Shown here in pieces: positions 17,384-25,268 of a stretch of DNA of 64,000 bases. Under the pieces are notes generated by a model. It was not told where the DNA came from. It saw nothing but the letters and a program-made list of their open reading frames with translations, and made no database searches. Numbering within the stretch: position 1 is the stretch's first letter; every line of letters starts with the position of its first letter. Position numbers and translations under genes: made by a program. The DNA is from Lutibaculum baratangense AMV1 (GTDB lineage Bacteria > Pseudomonadota > Alphaproteobacteria > Rhizobiales > Tepidamorphaceae). Location of the stretch: the NCBI RefSeq assembly GCF_000496075.1, contig NZ_AWXZ01000015.1, positions 62,001-126,000 of the forward strand, given 5' to 3'.

Positions 17384-18306
17384 CACCCGCCCACCACGCC
17401 CGACACGTTGTAGAGGTCGTCGGGCGTCACCACGAGGTCGATCATCAGTCGCACGCAGACCGAGAGGACGAGCAGGCCGAGCAGTGCCCGCAGCTGCTCG
17501 CCGCGCAGCTTCTGCCCGGCATAGGCGCCGAACTGGGCGCCGATCACGCCCCCGGCCATCAGGAGGAGCGCGAGGACGACGTCGACCGTCCCCGTCACGG
17601 TCGCGTGCAGGACGGTCGTCAGCGCCGTGACGAAGACGATCTGGAAGAGGGAGGTGCCGATGACGACGTTCGTCGGCACGCGCAGCAGGTAGATCAGCGC
17701 CGGGACCATGATGAAGCCGCCGCCCACGCCCATGATCGCGACGAGAAGGCCGATGAACACGCCGAGCAGCACGACGGGAATGGCGCTGATGTAGAGCCGC
17801 GACTGCTTGAAGCGCACCTTGAGCGGCAGGCCGTGGATCCAGCGGTGCTGCCCGGGGCGACGGGCCGGCACCGGCCGCCCCCGCCGCCTGAGCCACATCG
17901 CGCGCGCGCTCTCGAGCATCATCAGCCCGCCGATCAGGCCGAGGAAGATGACGTAGAGGAGCGAGACGGCGAGATCGAGCTGGCCGAGCGCCTGCAGGAG
18001 CCGGAACAGCCAGGCGCCGATGAACGAGCCGACGGCGCCCCCGGCGACGAGGACGAGGCCGAGCCGGACGTCGAGGGACCGCCTGCGCCAATGGGCGAGC
18101 GCTCCGGAGACGGAGGTCGCGACGGTCTGGTTGGCCTGGGTCGCCACCGCGACCGCGGGCGGGATGCCGGAGAAGATCAGCAGCGGCGTCAGGAGGAACC
18201 CGCCGCCCACGCCGAACATGCCGGACAGGAACCCCACGGCGGCGCCCATGCCCAGAATCATGAACATGTTCACCGCGAGTTCGGCGACGGGGAGGTAGAT
18301 CTGCAT
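17383..18306 (-). CDS. TauE/SafE (TSUP) family sulfite/organosulfonate exporter
   Basis: A 307-residue inner-membrane anion transporter of the TSUP family, which moves sulfite, sulfonates or similar sulfur compounds. The family motif GFLSGMFGVGGGFLLTPLL appears near residue 25, and its second-half repeat VAIMGVGGGFIMVPALIYLL appears after residue 190. There are about eight hydrophobic segments and a basic central loop (MWLRRRGRPVPARRPG). I chose the ATG at 18306 (MQIYLPVAE), where family similarity begins; an upstream ATG at 18351 adds 15 residues without it. Coupled to the TIGR02186-type gene. The actual substrate cannot be read from sequence. Confidence 0.9.
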   Translation of the reverse strand: MQIYLPVAELAVNMFMILGMGAAVGFLSGMFGVGGGFLLTPLLIFSGIPPAVAVATQANQTVATSVSGALAHWRRRSLDVRLGLVLVAGGAVGSFIGAWLFRLLQALGQLDLAVSLLYVIFLGLIGGLMMLESARAMWLRRRGRPVPARRPGQHRWIHGLPLKVRFKQSRLYISAIPVVLLGVFIGLLVAIMGVGGGFIMVPALIYLLRVPTNVVIGTSLFQIVFVTALTTVLHATVTGTVDVVLALLLMAGGVIGAQFGAYAGQKLRGEQLRALLGLLVLSVCVRLMIDLVVTPDDLYNVSGVVGG

Positions 18307-18415
18307 GGCTCGGCCTACCGGCCTGTCTGGCGGAACGACGACGGGACGCAACTATCGTGGATAGCGCGATACCGTCGCCGTCGCCAGCCTAAGGGAGCGA
18401 TCTTACCTCAAAGTT

Positions 18416-21400
18416 TCAGCTCGTTCGCTCCTGAAGGCGGGCGACGAGCCGGCTGTCGATCTCGCCGGTCGCCTCCATGCCGTTGGCGGTCTGGAAGGCA
18501 CGCACCGCCTCCCGGGTGCGCGGTCCGATCCTGCCGTCCACGGTGCCGATGTCGTAGCCGAGCTCGGCGAGCTTCGCCTGGGCCATGCGGATCAAGGTCG
18601 CGCCGTCGAGCGCGGTCCGTTCGCTCGGCTCCGCCTCGCCCCAGCCGCCGGCGGGGGTCGGCACCTCGTTCGCGCTCGCGAGGAGCGGCTTCGGCTTGAA
18701 CTCGGAGACGGCCCTGTCGAGTTCCGCCACCGTCTCGGGCTCGAGCCTCTTCGCGACGTCGCGCTGACGGTCGGCGGCCTCGCCGTCGCCGCCGGCGCTG
18801 GCGATGCCGAACCACTTGTAGGATTCGGCCAGGTCCTGCGTCACCCCCATGCCGCGGGCGTAGAGGATCGCGAGGTTGTACTGGCTGTCGGACAGGCCGT
18901 ACTCCGCCGCCTGACGGAACCAGATGGCGGCCCGCTCGTAGTCGGGCGTGCCCTTGATGCCGTCGGCATAGAGGACGGCGAGGTTGTGCATCGCCTTGCT
19001 GTTGCCCTGCTCGGCGGCCCGCTGATACCACATGCGCGCGAGGTCGGGGTCCTGTTCGACACCCTCGCCCTTCTCGTGGAGGCTGCCGAGGCGGTACTGC
19101 GCGGGCGCGAGACCCTGCGCGGCGGCGAGGCGATACCACTTCGCGGCCTCGGAGGCGTCGCGCGCGACGCCGATCCCGTCGGTGTAGCGAACGCCGATCT
19201 CGTACTGCGCGGCCGCGTCGCCCTGGGCCGCGGCGAGACGCAGGGCCGTGGGACCGACGGCTGGGTCGGGCAGCTCGATTTCCATCTGCTTCGAGGCCGC
19301 CGGGGCCGCCATGTCCGCCTCCGGGCCCGGCCGCATGGAAGCCTGCTCCTCCGGCGCTGCGATCGAGCCCGTCTCGATCGGATCGACAGCCGCTACTCCG
19401 GGCAGCTCCGCGCCGCGCTCCACCGTCTCGGCGCCGATGCCCTCCGGCGCCTGTTCCGACGGGTCCGTGCGCTCGGCGGCGCGAGTGGCGAAGCTCGAAG
19501 CGTCCTCGGTTCCCGCAACCTGCGCCTCGACGTCCGCGCCTTCCGCGGCCGGGGGCAGCGTGGCGAGGGCCGGGCGGTCGTCCGTCGTCGCGCCCAGATC
19601 CAGGTCGCCGCCCCGAAGGAAGCCGACCACCTGCACCGCGCCGACGGCGATGACGATGATGGCCGTCGCGATCATCAGCGGCCGCTTGTATTTCTTCAGG
19701 AGATCGAGCGGCCGGGCGCCCCGCGCCTCGTCCTCGTCGGCATCCGGGACGAGCCGGGCTCCGCGCGTTTCCACGGTCGAAGTCTGGGCAGCGCGCCGGG
19801 CTGCGGCGATGAAGTCGTTGGGCTTGGCGGCAGGATCCGTGTGCCGGGGCTCCGCCGACGGCGACGGTGCGGCAGCCGTGGTCGCCTGAGGCGCAGCTTC
19901 CGATGCGCCGTCCTCGCTTGCCGCCACGGGGCGTCCGCTGCCCGGGGCCAGCGGGGTGTTGTCGTCGATCTCGTTCTTGAAGCTGCGGGTGACGGAGGCG
20001 ATCCGTCCGACGATCTCGTCGTCGGTCGCAGCGTCTGCTGCCTGGTCCGGCTCGTAGAGCGAGGACGCCGCGCCCTGCGAAGCAGGCCGCGCCTCGGGCT
20101 CCGAAGGCGGGGCGAGGACGGAACCTCGAGCGAGGTCGGCTTCCTCGACCTCGGCCTCGAGGCGCGTCAGCCGCTCGACGATCTTCTGCAGCGTGTCGTG
20201 GACGGCCGTGAGGGTGCTGCGGGTGCGCTCCTCCGAGGCATCCCCATGCTGGCGCAGCGACACGAGTTCCTCGCGCAGCGCCTCCGAGATCGACCCCTCC
20301 GCACTTCGTGCCTCGAGCGTCTCGAGGGCGCGCCGCACGGCCTCCTCGGCTGCGTCGCGCGCGGCGGCGACGGCCGTCTCGCGGTCCTCCTCGATCCGGT
20401 CGAACAGTTCGTTGATCGCGTTCTCGACGCCGGAGATGTCGGCGGGTCGGTCGCTCGCTTCACCGAGGGCCTTCGTCAGGCCCGCGACTTCGGTCTCCAG
20501 GCGGCCGAGGGCGCTGAGATCGATCGCGCCCGAGTTCGCCTCGATGCGGTCGGCCAGCTCGTTGAGCCGCCGCTCCATCTCGTCGAGCCGGTTCGGCGCC
20601 TGGTTCGAGAGGCGCTCACTGAGGGAACGGACCTCCTCGCGGAGCGTGGCGTATCCCTCCTGATTTCCGTCGAGGCGATCCTGAAGGCCGCGAATCTCCT
20701 CGCGGATCGCGTTGAGCCCGGCCACCGCGGCCTCCCGCCCCTCGGCGCTGTCGCCGCCGGCTCCGATCTGGAGAAGATCGGCGATCTTCGAGATCTCGCC
20801 CTTCAGGGAGGAGAGCTCGCCCTTCGTGCCGCCGTCGACCTGGCCGGCCAGAGCCCTGATCTCCTCGCGGAGCTCGCCGATCTCGCGCTTCGTGGCGGTG
20901 TCGAGCCGGACCGCGAGATCCTCGATGCGCGACTCGAGGTCGGGGTCGCGCCGGCCCATCTCCTCGATCTGTCCAGAGAGCTTCGTGAACTGCCCCTCGA
21001 GCTGAGTCAGATCGGCGCGCGAGGACCGTTCGACCGCACGGCCGATCTCCTGCATCTCCTCCCGGAGTGCCGTCATCTCGCCGCGGGTCGCGGTGCCGAG
21101 ACGGTCGGCGAGGTCGCCGAGGCGCTGCTCCATCGCAGGGTCGGGCTGCCCGGCCTCGCCGAGGCGCTCGCTGAGGGCGGCGAACTCGCTCTGAAGCTTC
21201 TGGACCTCGGCTCGTGCGCCGCGCTCGATGCTGCGGCCCATCTCCTGGATCTCGTTGCGCAGCGCAGCGACCTCGCTTCGGGTCGCCGTGTCGAGGCGCA
21301 GCGCGAGATCGTCGAGCCGCGCGTCGAGATCGGGGGTCTTCTCTCCCGCCTCGTCGATCCGCTCGGACAGTTGGCGGAACTCGGCGCGCAGCTTCTCGAA

Positions 21401-22330
21401 CTCGGTCTTGACGAGGCTTTCGACCAGCCGGTCGGCCTCTCCCATCTCGGAACGCAGCGCGCTCAGCTGCTCCTGCGTCGCCCGCTCCAGCCGCGCCGCG
21501 AAATCCTCCATCCACTGCTCGATGCCGGGGGATGAAACCTGCAGCTCCTCGATGCGCTTGCCGATTCGCGCGAGGTCGGCCTCCAGCCGCTCGGCATCCT
21601 TGCTGCGCGCCTGATTGAGATCGCGGGCGACCTCCCGCATCTCCGCGCGCACGGTGTCGAACTCGGCCTGGGTTTCCCTGCCGCGGCTGCGCAGATCCTC
21701 GCGCAGCTGATCGGTGACGCGCGCCGCGACCGTCTCGGAGGCGGTGTCGAGGCGTTCGCCGAAGCGCGAGAACTCGCTGCGCATCTCGGCGGCAAGGCCC
21801 TGGTGGCGGTCCAGCCGGCCGGACAGGGCGCGGATCTTCGCCTCGAGATCCTGCATTCGGTTGCCGCGCGGCTCGGTGTCGCCGGAGCCCTGCCGGTCGA
21901 GCACCTTCTGGCGGGCTGCGATCTCGTCGATGGCCCGGCGCAGGCCGTCGATCGACTTCTTGCCGGCGGCGCTCTCGCCTTCGCGAAGCTGTGATCTGTT
22001 CGGTGCGGTTTCGGGCCGAGAGGCGTTCACGGCCTGCGCCATCGTCTCCAGCTGCTGCTCGAGCTCGCCGACCGTGGCGCGTGCGGCTTCGGCGCTGCCG
22101 GTGTCTCCGGGGATGCGCCCGCCGAGCTTGTCGAGGCGCCGCGCGATAGCGCGAAGTGCCTCGGGAGCTTGCATTTGCTCGCTTCCGGCACGTTCCGGAC
22201 CGCTGTCCTGCGTCGGCGCCGCCCCCGCTTCCGGCTCCCGCATCACCGCATCGAGCCATTCGCCGAGGCTCATGCCCGCTCGCCGAGCCGCCCGCCGGGC
22301 TTCCGCAAGCGGGTCGCTTTCGGGGTCCAT
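18416..22330 (-). CDS. PodJ-like polar organising protein (coiled coil, Sel1 repeats, peptidoglycan-binding domain)
   Basis: About 1304 residues. The start MDPESDPLAEARRAARRAGMSLGEWLDAV is the conserved N-terminal helix of PodJ-like polarity factors. A very long coiled-coil region (about residues 70-700) is rich in Glu, Arg and Leu with recurrent ERLGEAG/LDTATRxE blocks. One membrane helix (PLMIATAIIVIAVGAVQVVGFL, about residues 880-902) is followed by a Pro/Ala/Glu-rich periplasmic linker, about four Sel1 repeats (for example AAQYEIGVRYTDGIGV, residues about 1020-1175), and a C-terminal peptidoglycan-binding domain (YDIGTVDGRIGPRTREAVRAFQ). Proteins of this layout mark a cell pole. The frame is open to 22504, but that part has lower GC and contains a CtrA-like site, so I prefer 22330 (22354 also possible). 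Confidence 0.88.
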   Translation of the reverse strand: MDPESDPLAEARRAARRAGMSLGEWLDAVMREPEAGAAPTQDSGPERAGSEQMQAPEALRAIARRLDKLGGRIPGDTGSAEAARATVGELEQQLETMAQAVNASRPETAPNRSQLREGESAAGKKSIDGLRRAIDEIAARQKVLDRQGSGDTEPRGNRMQDLEAKIRALSGRLDRHQGLAAEMRSEFSRFGERLDTASETVAARVTDQLREDLRSRGRETQAEFDTVRAEMREVARDLNQARSKDAERLEADLARIGKRIEELQVSSPGIEQWMEDFAARLERATQEQLSALRSEMGEADRLVESLVKTEFEKLRAEFRQLSERIDEAGEKTPDLDARLDDLALRLDTATRSEVAALRNEIQEMGRSIERGARAEVQKLQSEFAALSERLGEAGQPDPAMEQRLGDLADRLGTATRGEMTALREEMQEIGRAVERSSRADLTQLEGQFTKLSGQIEEMGRRDPDLESRIEDLAVRLDTATKREIGELREEIRALAGQVDGGTKGELSSLKGEISKIADLLQIGAGGDSAEGREAAVAGLNAIREEIRGLQDRLDGNQEGYATLREEVRSLSERLSNQAPNRLDEMERRLNELADRIEANSGAIDLSALGRLETEVAGLTKALGEASDRPADISGVENAINELFDRIEEDRETAVAAARDAAEEAVRRALETLEARSAEGSISEALREELVSLRQHGDASEERTRSTLTAVHDTLQKIVERLTRLEAEVEEADLARGSVLAPPSEPEARPASQGAASSLYEPDQAADAATDDEIVGRIASVTRSFKNEIDDNTPLAPGSGRPVAASEDGASEAAPQATTAAAPSPSAEPRHTDPAAKPNDFIAAARRAAQTSTVETRGARLVPDADEDEARGARPLDLLKKYKRPLMIATAIIVIAVGAVQVVGFLRGGDLDLGATTDDRPALATLPPAAEGADVEAQVAGTEDASSFATRAAERTDPSEQAPEGIGAETVERGAELPGVAAVDPIETGSIAAPEEQASMRPGPEADMAAPAASKQMEIELPDPAVGPTALRLAAAQGDAAAQYEIGVRYTDGIGVARDASEAAKWYRLAAAQGLAPAQYRLGSLHEKGEGVEQDPDLARMWYQRAAEQGNSKAMHNLAVLYADGIKGTPDYERAAIWFRQAAEYGLSDSQYNLAILYARGMGVTQDLAESYKWFGIASAGGDGEAADRQRDVAKRLEPETVAELDRAVSEFKPKPLLASANEVPTPAGGWGEAEPSERTALDGATLIRMAQAKLAELGYDIGTVDGRIGPRTREAVRAFQTANGMEATGEIDSRLVARLQERTS

Positions 22331-22440
22331 TCCGTAAGAGCTCGCAAGTGCCATTTCTTGCCCGATCTGCTGGCGTGGCGTATTGCGGTGCAGTGCATCC
22401 GCATCGTCGTTCAATCTGAGCGATGTTTCTCCCGGTAAGG

Positions 22441-22455
22441 TAAACAGCTGGTTAA
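22441..22455 (-). promoter_or_regulatory. Candidate CtrA box upstream of the podJ-like gene
   Basis: On the minus strand the sequence reads TTAA-CCAGCTG-TTTA, one mismatch from the CtrA consensus TTAA-N7-TTAA. It is 111-125 bases upstream of the preferred start of the PodJ-like gene. TTAA is rare in this GC-rich DNA. PodJ is cell-cycle controlled in Caulobacter, so a CtrA site here makes sense, but binding is inferred. Confidence 0.4.
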
Positions 22456-22520
22456 GTCTTGCTGAGATCTGCTCCGAATCGGCACGCGCGCTCGGCGCGG
22501 CCATGCGACGAACTAACCGA

Positions 22521-22550
22521 TTGACGCTTACGCAAACGTAAGGCTAAGGC
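22521..22550 (+). promoter_or_regulatory. MerR-type promoter and operator
   Basis: A TTGACG -35 element (22521-22526) is followed directly by a perfect inverted repeat CTTACG-CAAA-CGTAAG (22527-22542) and a weak -10 (TAAGGC, 22545-22550), giving an 18-base spacer. A dyad lying inside an over-long spacer is the standard layout for promoters twisted by MerR-family activators. The MerR-type gene starts 17 bases further on, so the site is probably autoregulatory. It also lies between that gene and the divergent PodJ-like gene. Confidence 0.6.
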
Positions 22551-22566
22551 AGCTTCAAGACTGGCT

Positions 22567-23052
22567 ATGAGTGAGAAGAGTGATTCCATGGAAGGTGACT
22601 TCCGCAGATACGAGCCCGACGAGAAGGACGAGCTTCTCGTCGAGGGCGAGGCCGGAGGGCAGAAGAAGACCGTCTTCACGATCGGGGACCTCGCGCGCGA
22701 GTTCGACATCACGCTGCGTGCCCTGCGGTTCTACGAGGACAAGGGGCTTCTGAACCCGCGGCGCCAGGGCCTGCAGCGGCTGTACAGCCGCCGTGACCGG
22801 GCCCGGCTGAAGCTCATACTGATGGGCAAGCGGGTCGGCTTCTCCCTGACGGAGATCAAGGAGATGCTCGACCTCTACGACCTCAAGGACGGGCAGGTCA
22901 CGCAACTGCGCGTCGCCCTCGACAAGTTCGGAGCGCAGATCTCCCTGCTCGAAGAGCAGCGCAGCGAGATCGACCAGGCCCTCAGCGAGCTGCGTCGCAC
23001 GCACAAGGTCGTCGAGGGCATGCTCAAGGAGCGCGCCAAGGCCGATCACTGA
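22567..23052 (+). CDS. MerR family transcriptional regulator of a beta-oxidation locus
   Basis: A 161-residue regulator. A charged N-terminal extension of about 35 residues precedes the MerR winged-helix ([44 protein letters not shown], about residues 38-82). A dimerising coiled coil ([34 protein letters not shown]) follows. No metal-binding cysteines are present, so it is not a metal or redox sensor; ligands of related regulators such as LiuR are acyl-CoA-type metabolites. It stands just before thiolase and FadB-type genes, which suggests it controls fatty-acid or branched-chain amino-acid degradation. Its own promoter contains a dyad in the spacer. An ATG at 22588 is an alternative start. 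Confidence 0.88.
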   Translation: MSEKSDSMEGDFRRYEPDEKDELLVEGEAGGQKKTVFTIGDLAREFDITLRALRFYEDKGLLNPRRQGLQRLYSRRDRARLKLILMGKRVGFSLTEIKEMLDLYDLKDGQVTQLRVALDKFGAQISLLEEQRSEIDQALSELRRTHKVVEGMLKERAKADH

Positions 23053-23135
23053 TCGTCCGGCGCCGGACGGGCAAGCGATGGTCGGGGCGGCGGCACGGCC
23101 TCCCCGACCTCTCCTTCGAGGCGGAGAGGAGTGGC

Positions 23136-24344
23136 ATGGCTGAGGCCTTCATCTACGATCATGTCCGCACCCCTCGTGGACGCGGCAAGAAGGACGGGGC
23201 GCTGCACGAGGTGACGGCGCTCGAGCTCGGCACGCAGGTGCTGCGGGCGCTGCGCGACCGCAACGGCCTCGACACCTCGCTCGTCGACGACGTCGTCTAT
23301 GGCTGCGTCGACCCTGTGGGCGAGGCGGGCGGCGACATCGCGCGCGGCTGTGTCCTCAACGCCGACTATGCCGAGACGGTGGCGGGCGTGCAGATCAATC
23401 GCTTCTGCGCCTCAGGCCTCGACGCCGTGAACTTCGCCGCGGCCGAGATCATGTCCGGCCAGCACGAGATGACGGTCGGCGGCGGCGTGGAATCGATGAG
23501 CCGCGTCGGCCTCGGCGCCTCGGGCGGCGCCTGGCCGATGGACCCCAGGCTCGCGGTCAAGGCCTACTTCATGCCGCAGGGCATCTCGGCCGACCTCATC
23601 GCGACGAAATACGGCTTCTCCCGGGACGACGTCGACCAGTACGCCGTGGAGAGCCAGAAGCGCGCCGCCGCCGCGTGGCAGGACGGCCGGTTCGCGAACT
23701 CCGTGGTGCCCGTCAAGGACATCAACGGGCTGACGATCCTCGACCGCGACGAGCACATGCGGCCCGACACGACCATGCAGTCGCTCGGAAGCCTGAAGCC
23801 GTCCTTCGCGCAGATGGGCGACATGGCGGGCTTCGACGCCGTGGCCCTCCAGCGCTATCCGGAGGTCGAGGAGGTGCGCCACGTCCACCATGCCGGCAAC
23901 TCGTCGGGCATCGTCGACGGCGCGGCGGCCGTGCTGATGGGCTCGAAGGAGGCGGGCGCCGCCGCTGGGCTCGCCCCCCGGGCGAGAATCCGCGCCTACG
24001 CCAATATCGGCTCCGAGCCGGGCATCATGCTGACGGGGCCGATGGCGGTCACCGAGAAGGCGCTGAAGAAGGCCGGCATGTCGCTCGACGACATCGACCT
24101 CATCGAGGTCAACGAGGCCTTCGCCGCCGTGGTGCTGCGCTTCCTGCAGCATTTCGACGCCGACCCGGAGAAGGTGAACGTCAATGGCGGCGCGATCGCG
24201 ATGGGCCATCCGCTCGGCGCGACCGGCACGATGCTCCTCGGCACCGTCCTCGACGAACTCGAGCGGCGCGATCTCTCCACAGCCCTCGTCACGCTCTGCA
24301 TCGGCGCCGGCATGGGCACGGCGACGATCATCGAGCGGGTCTGA
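23136..24344 (+). CDS. Acetyl-CoA C-acyltransferase (thiolase, FadA-type)
   Basis: A 402-residue thiolase that cleaves 3-ketoacyl-CoA with CoA to acetyl-CoA and a shortened acyl-CoA. The acyl-accepting nucleophile is Cys91 in [11 protein letters not shown]. The C-terminal signatures are [23 protein letters not shown] (active-site His) and CIGAGMGTA (second Cys). Length is normal for the family. The ATG has a strong GGAGAGGAG ribosome site. It lies 83 bases after the MerR gene and is separated from its functional partner (FadB-type, from 25269) by an antisense EAL gene. Confidence 0.94.
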   Translation: MAEAFIYDHVRTPRGRGKKDGALHEVTALELGTQVLRALRDRNGLDTSLVDDVVYGCVDPVGEAGGDIARGCVLNADYAETVAGVQINRFCASGLDAVNFAAAEIMSGQHEMTVGGGVESMSRVGLGASGGAWPMDPRLAVKAYFMPQGISADLIATKYGFSRDDVDQYAVESQKRAAAAWQDGRFANSVVPVKDINGLTILDRDEHMRPDTTMQSLGSLKPSFAQMGDMAGFDAVALQRYPEVEEVRHVHHAGNSSGIVDGAAAVLMGSKEAGAAAGLAPRARIRAYANIGSEPGIMLTGPMAVTEKALKKAGMSLDDIDLIEVNEAFAAVVLRFLQHFDADPEKVNVNGGAIAMGHPLGATGTMLLGTVLDELERRDLSTALVTLCIGAGMGTATIIERV

Positions 24345-24351
24345 GGCGGTG

Positions 24352-25158
24352 CTACCGGGTGACGGCGAGGAGCCTCTGGCGCGCCACGCCCGCGGTGGGC
24401 AGGGGCGTGACGACGGGAAGCGTGAGCTCGGGCAGCGCCTCGAAGGCGGGCCGCGCCAGGTAGTAGCCCTGGAAGAGCGTGATGCCCGCCTCGCGCAGCG
24501 TCGAAAGCTCCTCGTGCGTCTCGATGCCCTCGGCGATCACGGTGAGCTCGAGAGCCTCGGCGGTGGCGAGCACGCCCGACACGATCGCGCGGCGGGCCCG
24601 GCTCTCCGCGATGCCGCGGATCAGCTCCATGTCGAGCTTGATGATGTCGGGCTGATACTGCGCGAGGAGGTTCAGGCCGGAATAGCCGGAGCCGAAATCG
24701 TCGATCGCCGTCAGGAAGCCCTGGCGCCGGTACTCCTCGATGATCCGGTTCACATGCGCGGCGTCGACGCGCTCGTTCTCGGTGAACTCGAAGACCAGCC
24801 GGTCGCGGGCGAAGCCGACCTTCGCGGCGGCCACGAGCGACGCTCTGATGCAGGCGGCCGGCTCGTAGACGGCGTTGGGCATGAAGTTGATGGAGAGCTT
24901 CGCCTCGTCCGTGCCGAACAGCCGGCCGGCCAGCTCGATCGCCTTGACGCGGGCCGCCTGGTCGAACCGGTAGCGCGTCTCGGCGGTCACCTGGTCGAGG
25001 ATCGACATCGCCGACTGCCCCTCCGGCCCGCGCACCAGCGCCTCGTAGGCCCATGGCCGCCCGCGCTCGATGTCGACGATCGGCTGGAAGGCCATCGAGA
25101 AGGCGAATGGCAGTTCCGCGCCGTCGCGGCATGCCTGGCAGGACACGGACTTGGACAT
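24352..25158 (-). CDS. EAL-domain cyclic-di-GMP phosphodiesterase
   Basis: A 268-residue stand-alone EAL protein predicted to hydrolyse cyclic-di-GMP to pGpG in the cytoplasm. The signature residues appear present: EALVRG, a ligand strand NFMPNAVY (usual N-x-S replaced by N-F-M), FEFTENE, AIDDFGSGYSGL, IKLDMELI, VIAEGIET and FQGYYLARP. A short N-terminal segment carries a Cys-x2-Cys (SCQACRDG) that could be a small metal or redox site; there is no membrane helix. I place the start at the ATG at 25158; the longer frame to 25269 would run into the neighbouring promoter. It is convergent with the thiolase gene and divergent from the FadB-type gene. Confidence 0.88.
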   Translation of the reverse strand: MSKSVSCQACRDGAELPFAFSMAFQPIVDIERGRPWAYEALVRGPEGQSAMSILDQVTAETRYRFDQAARVKAIELAGRLFGTDEAKLSINFMPNAVYEPAACIRASLVAAAKVGFARDRLVFEFTENERVDAAHVNRIIEEYRRQGFLTAIDDFGSGYSGLNLLAQYQPDIIKLDMELIRGIAESRARRAIVSGVLATAEALELTVIAEGIETHEELSTLREAGITLFQGYYLARPAFEALPELTLPVVTPLPTAGVARQRLLAVTR

Positions 25159-25268
25159 CGGGGTAACTCGCGCGTTTCTGGCGGAACTGAACCGGCCCGA
25201 CCGTAAGAGGCATTTGCTTTCGAGAGCATTACCGCCGGAGACTGCAGTTCTAAGAAGGGAGAGCGGCA

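Noticed and set aside
22331-22504. N-terminal extension of the PodJ-like protein to an ATG at 22504
   Set aside because: Lower GC, no ribosome site, and a CtrA-like element inside it; family similarity begins at 22330.
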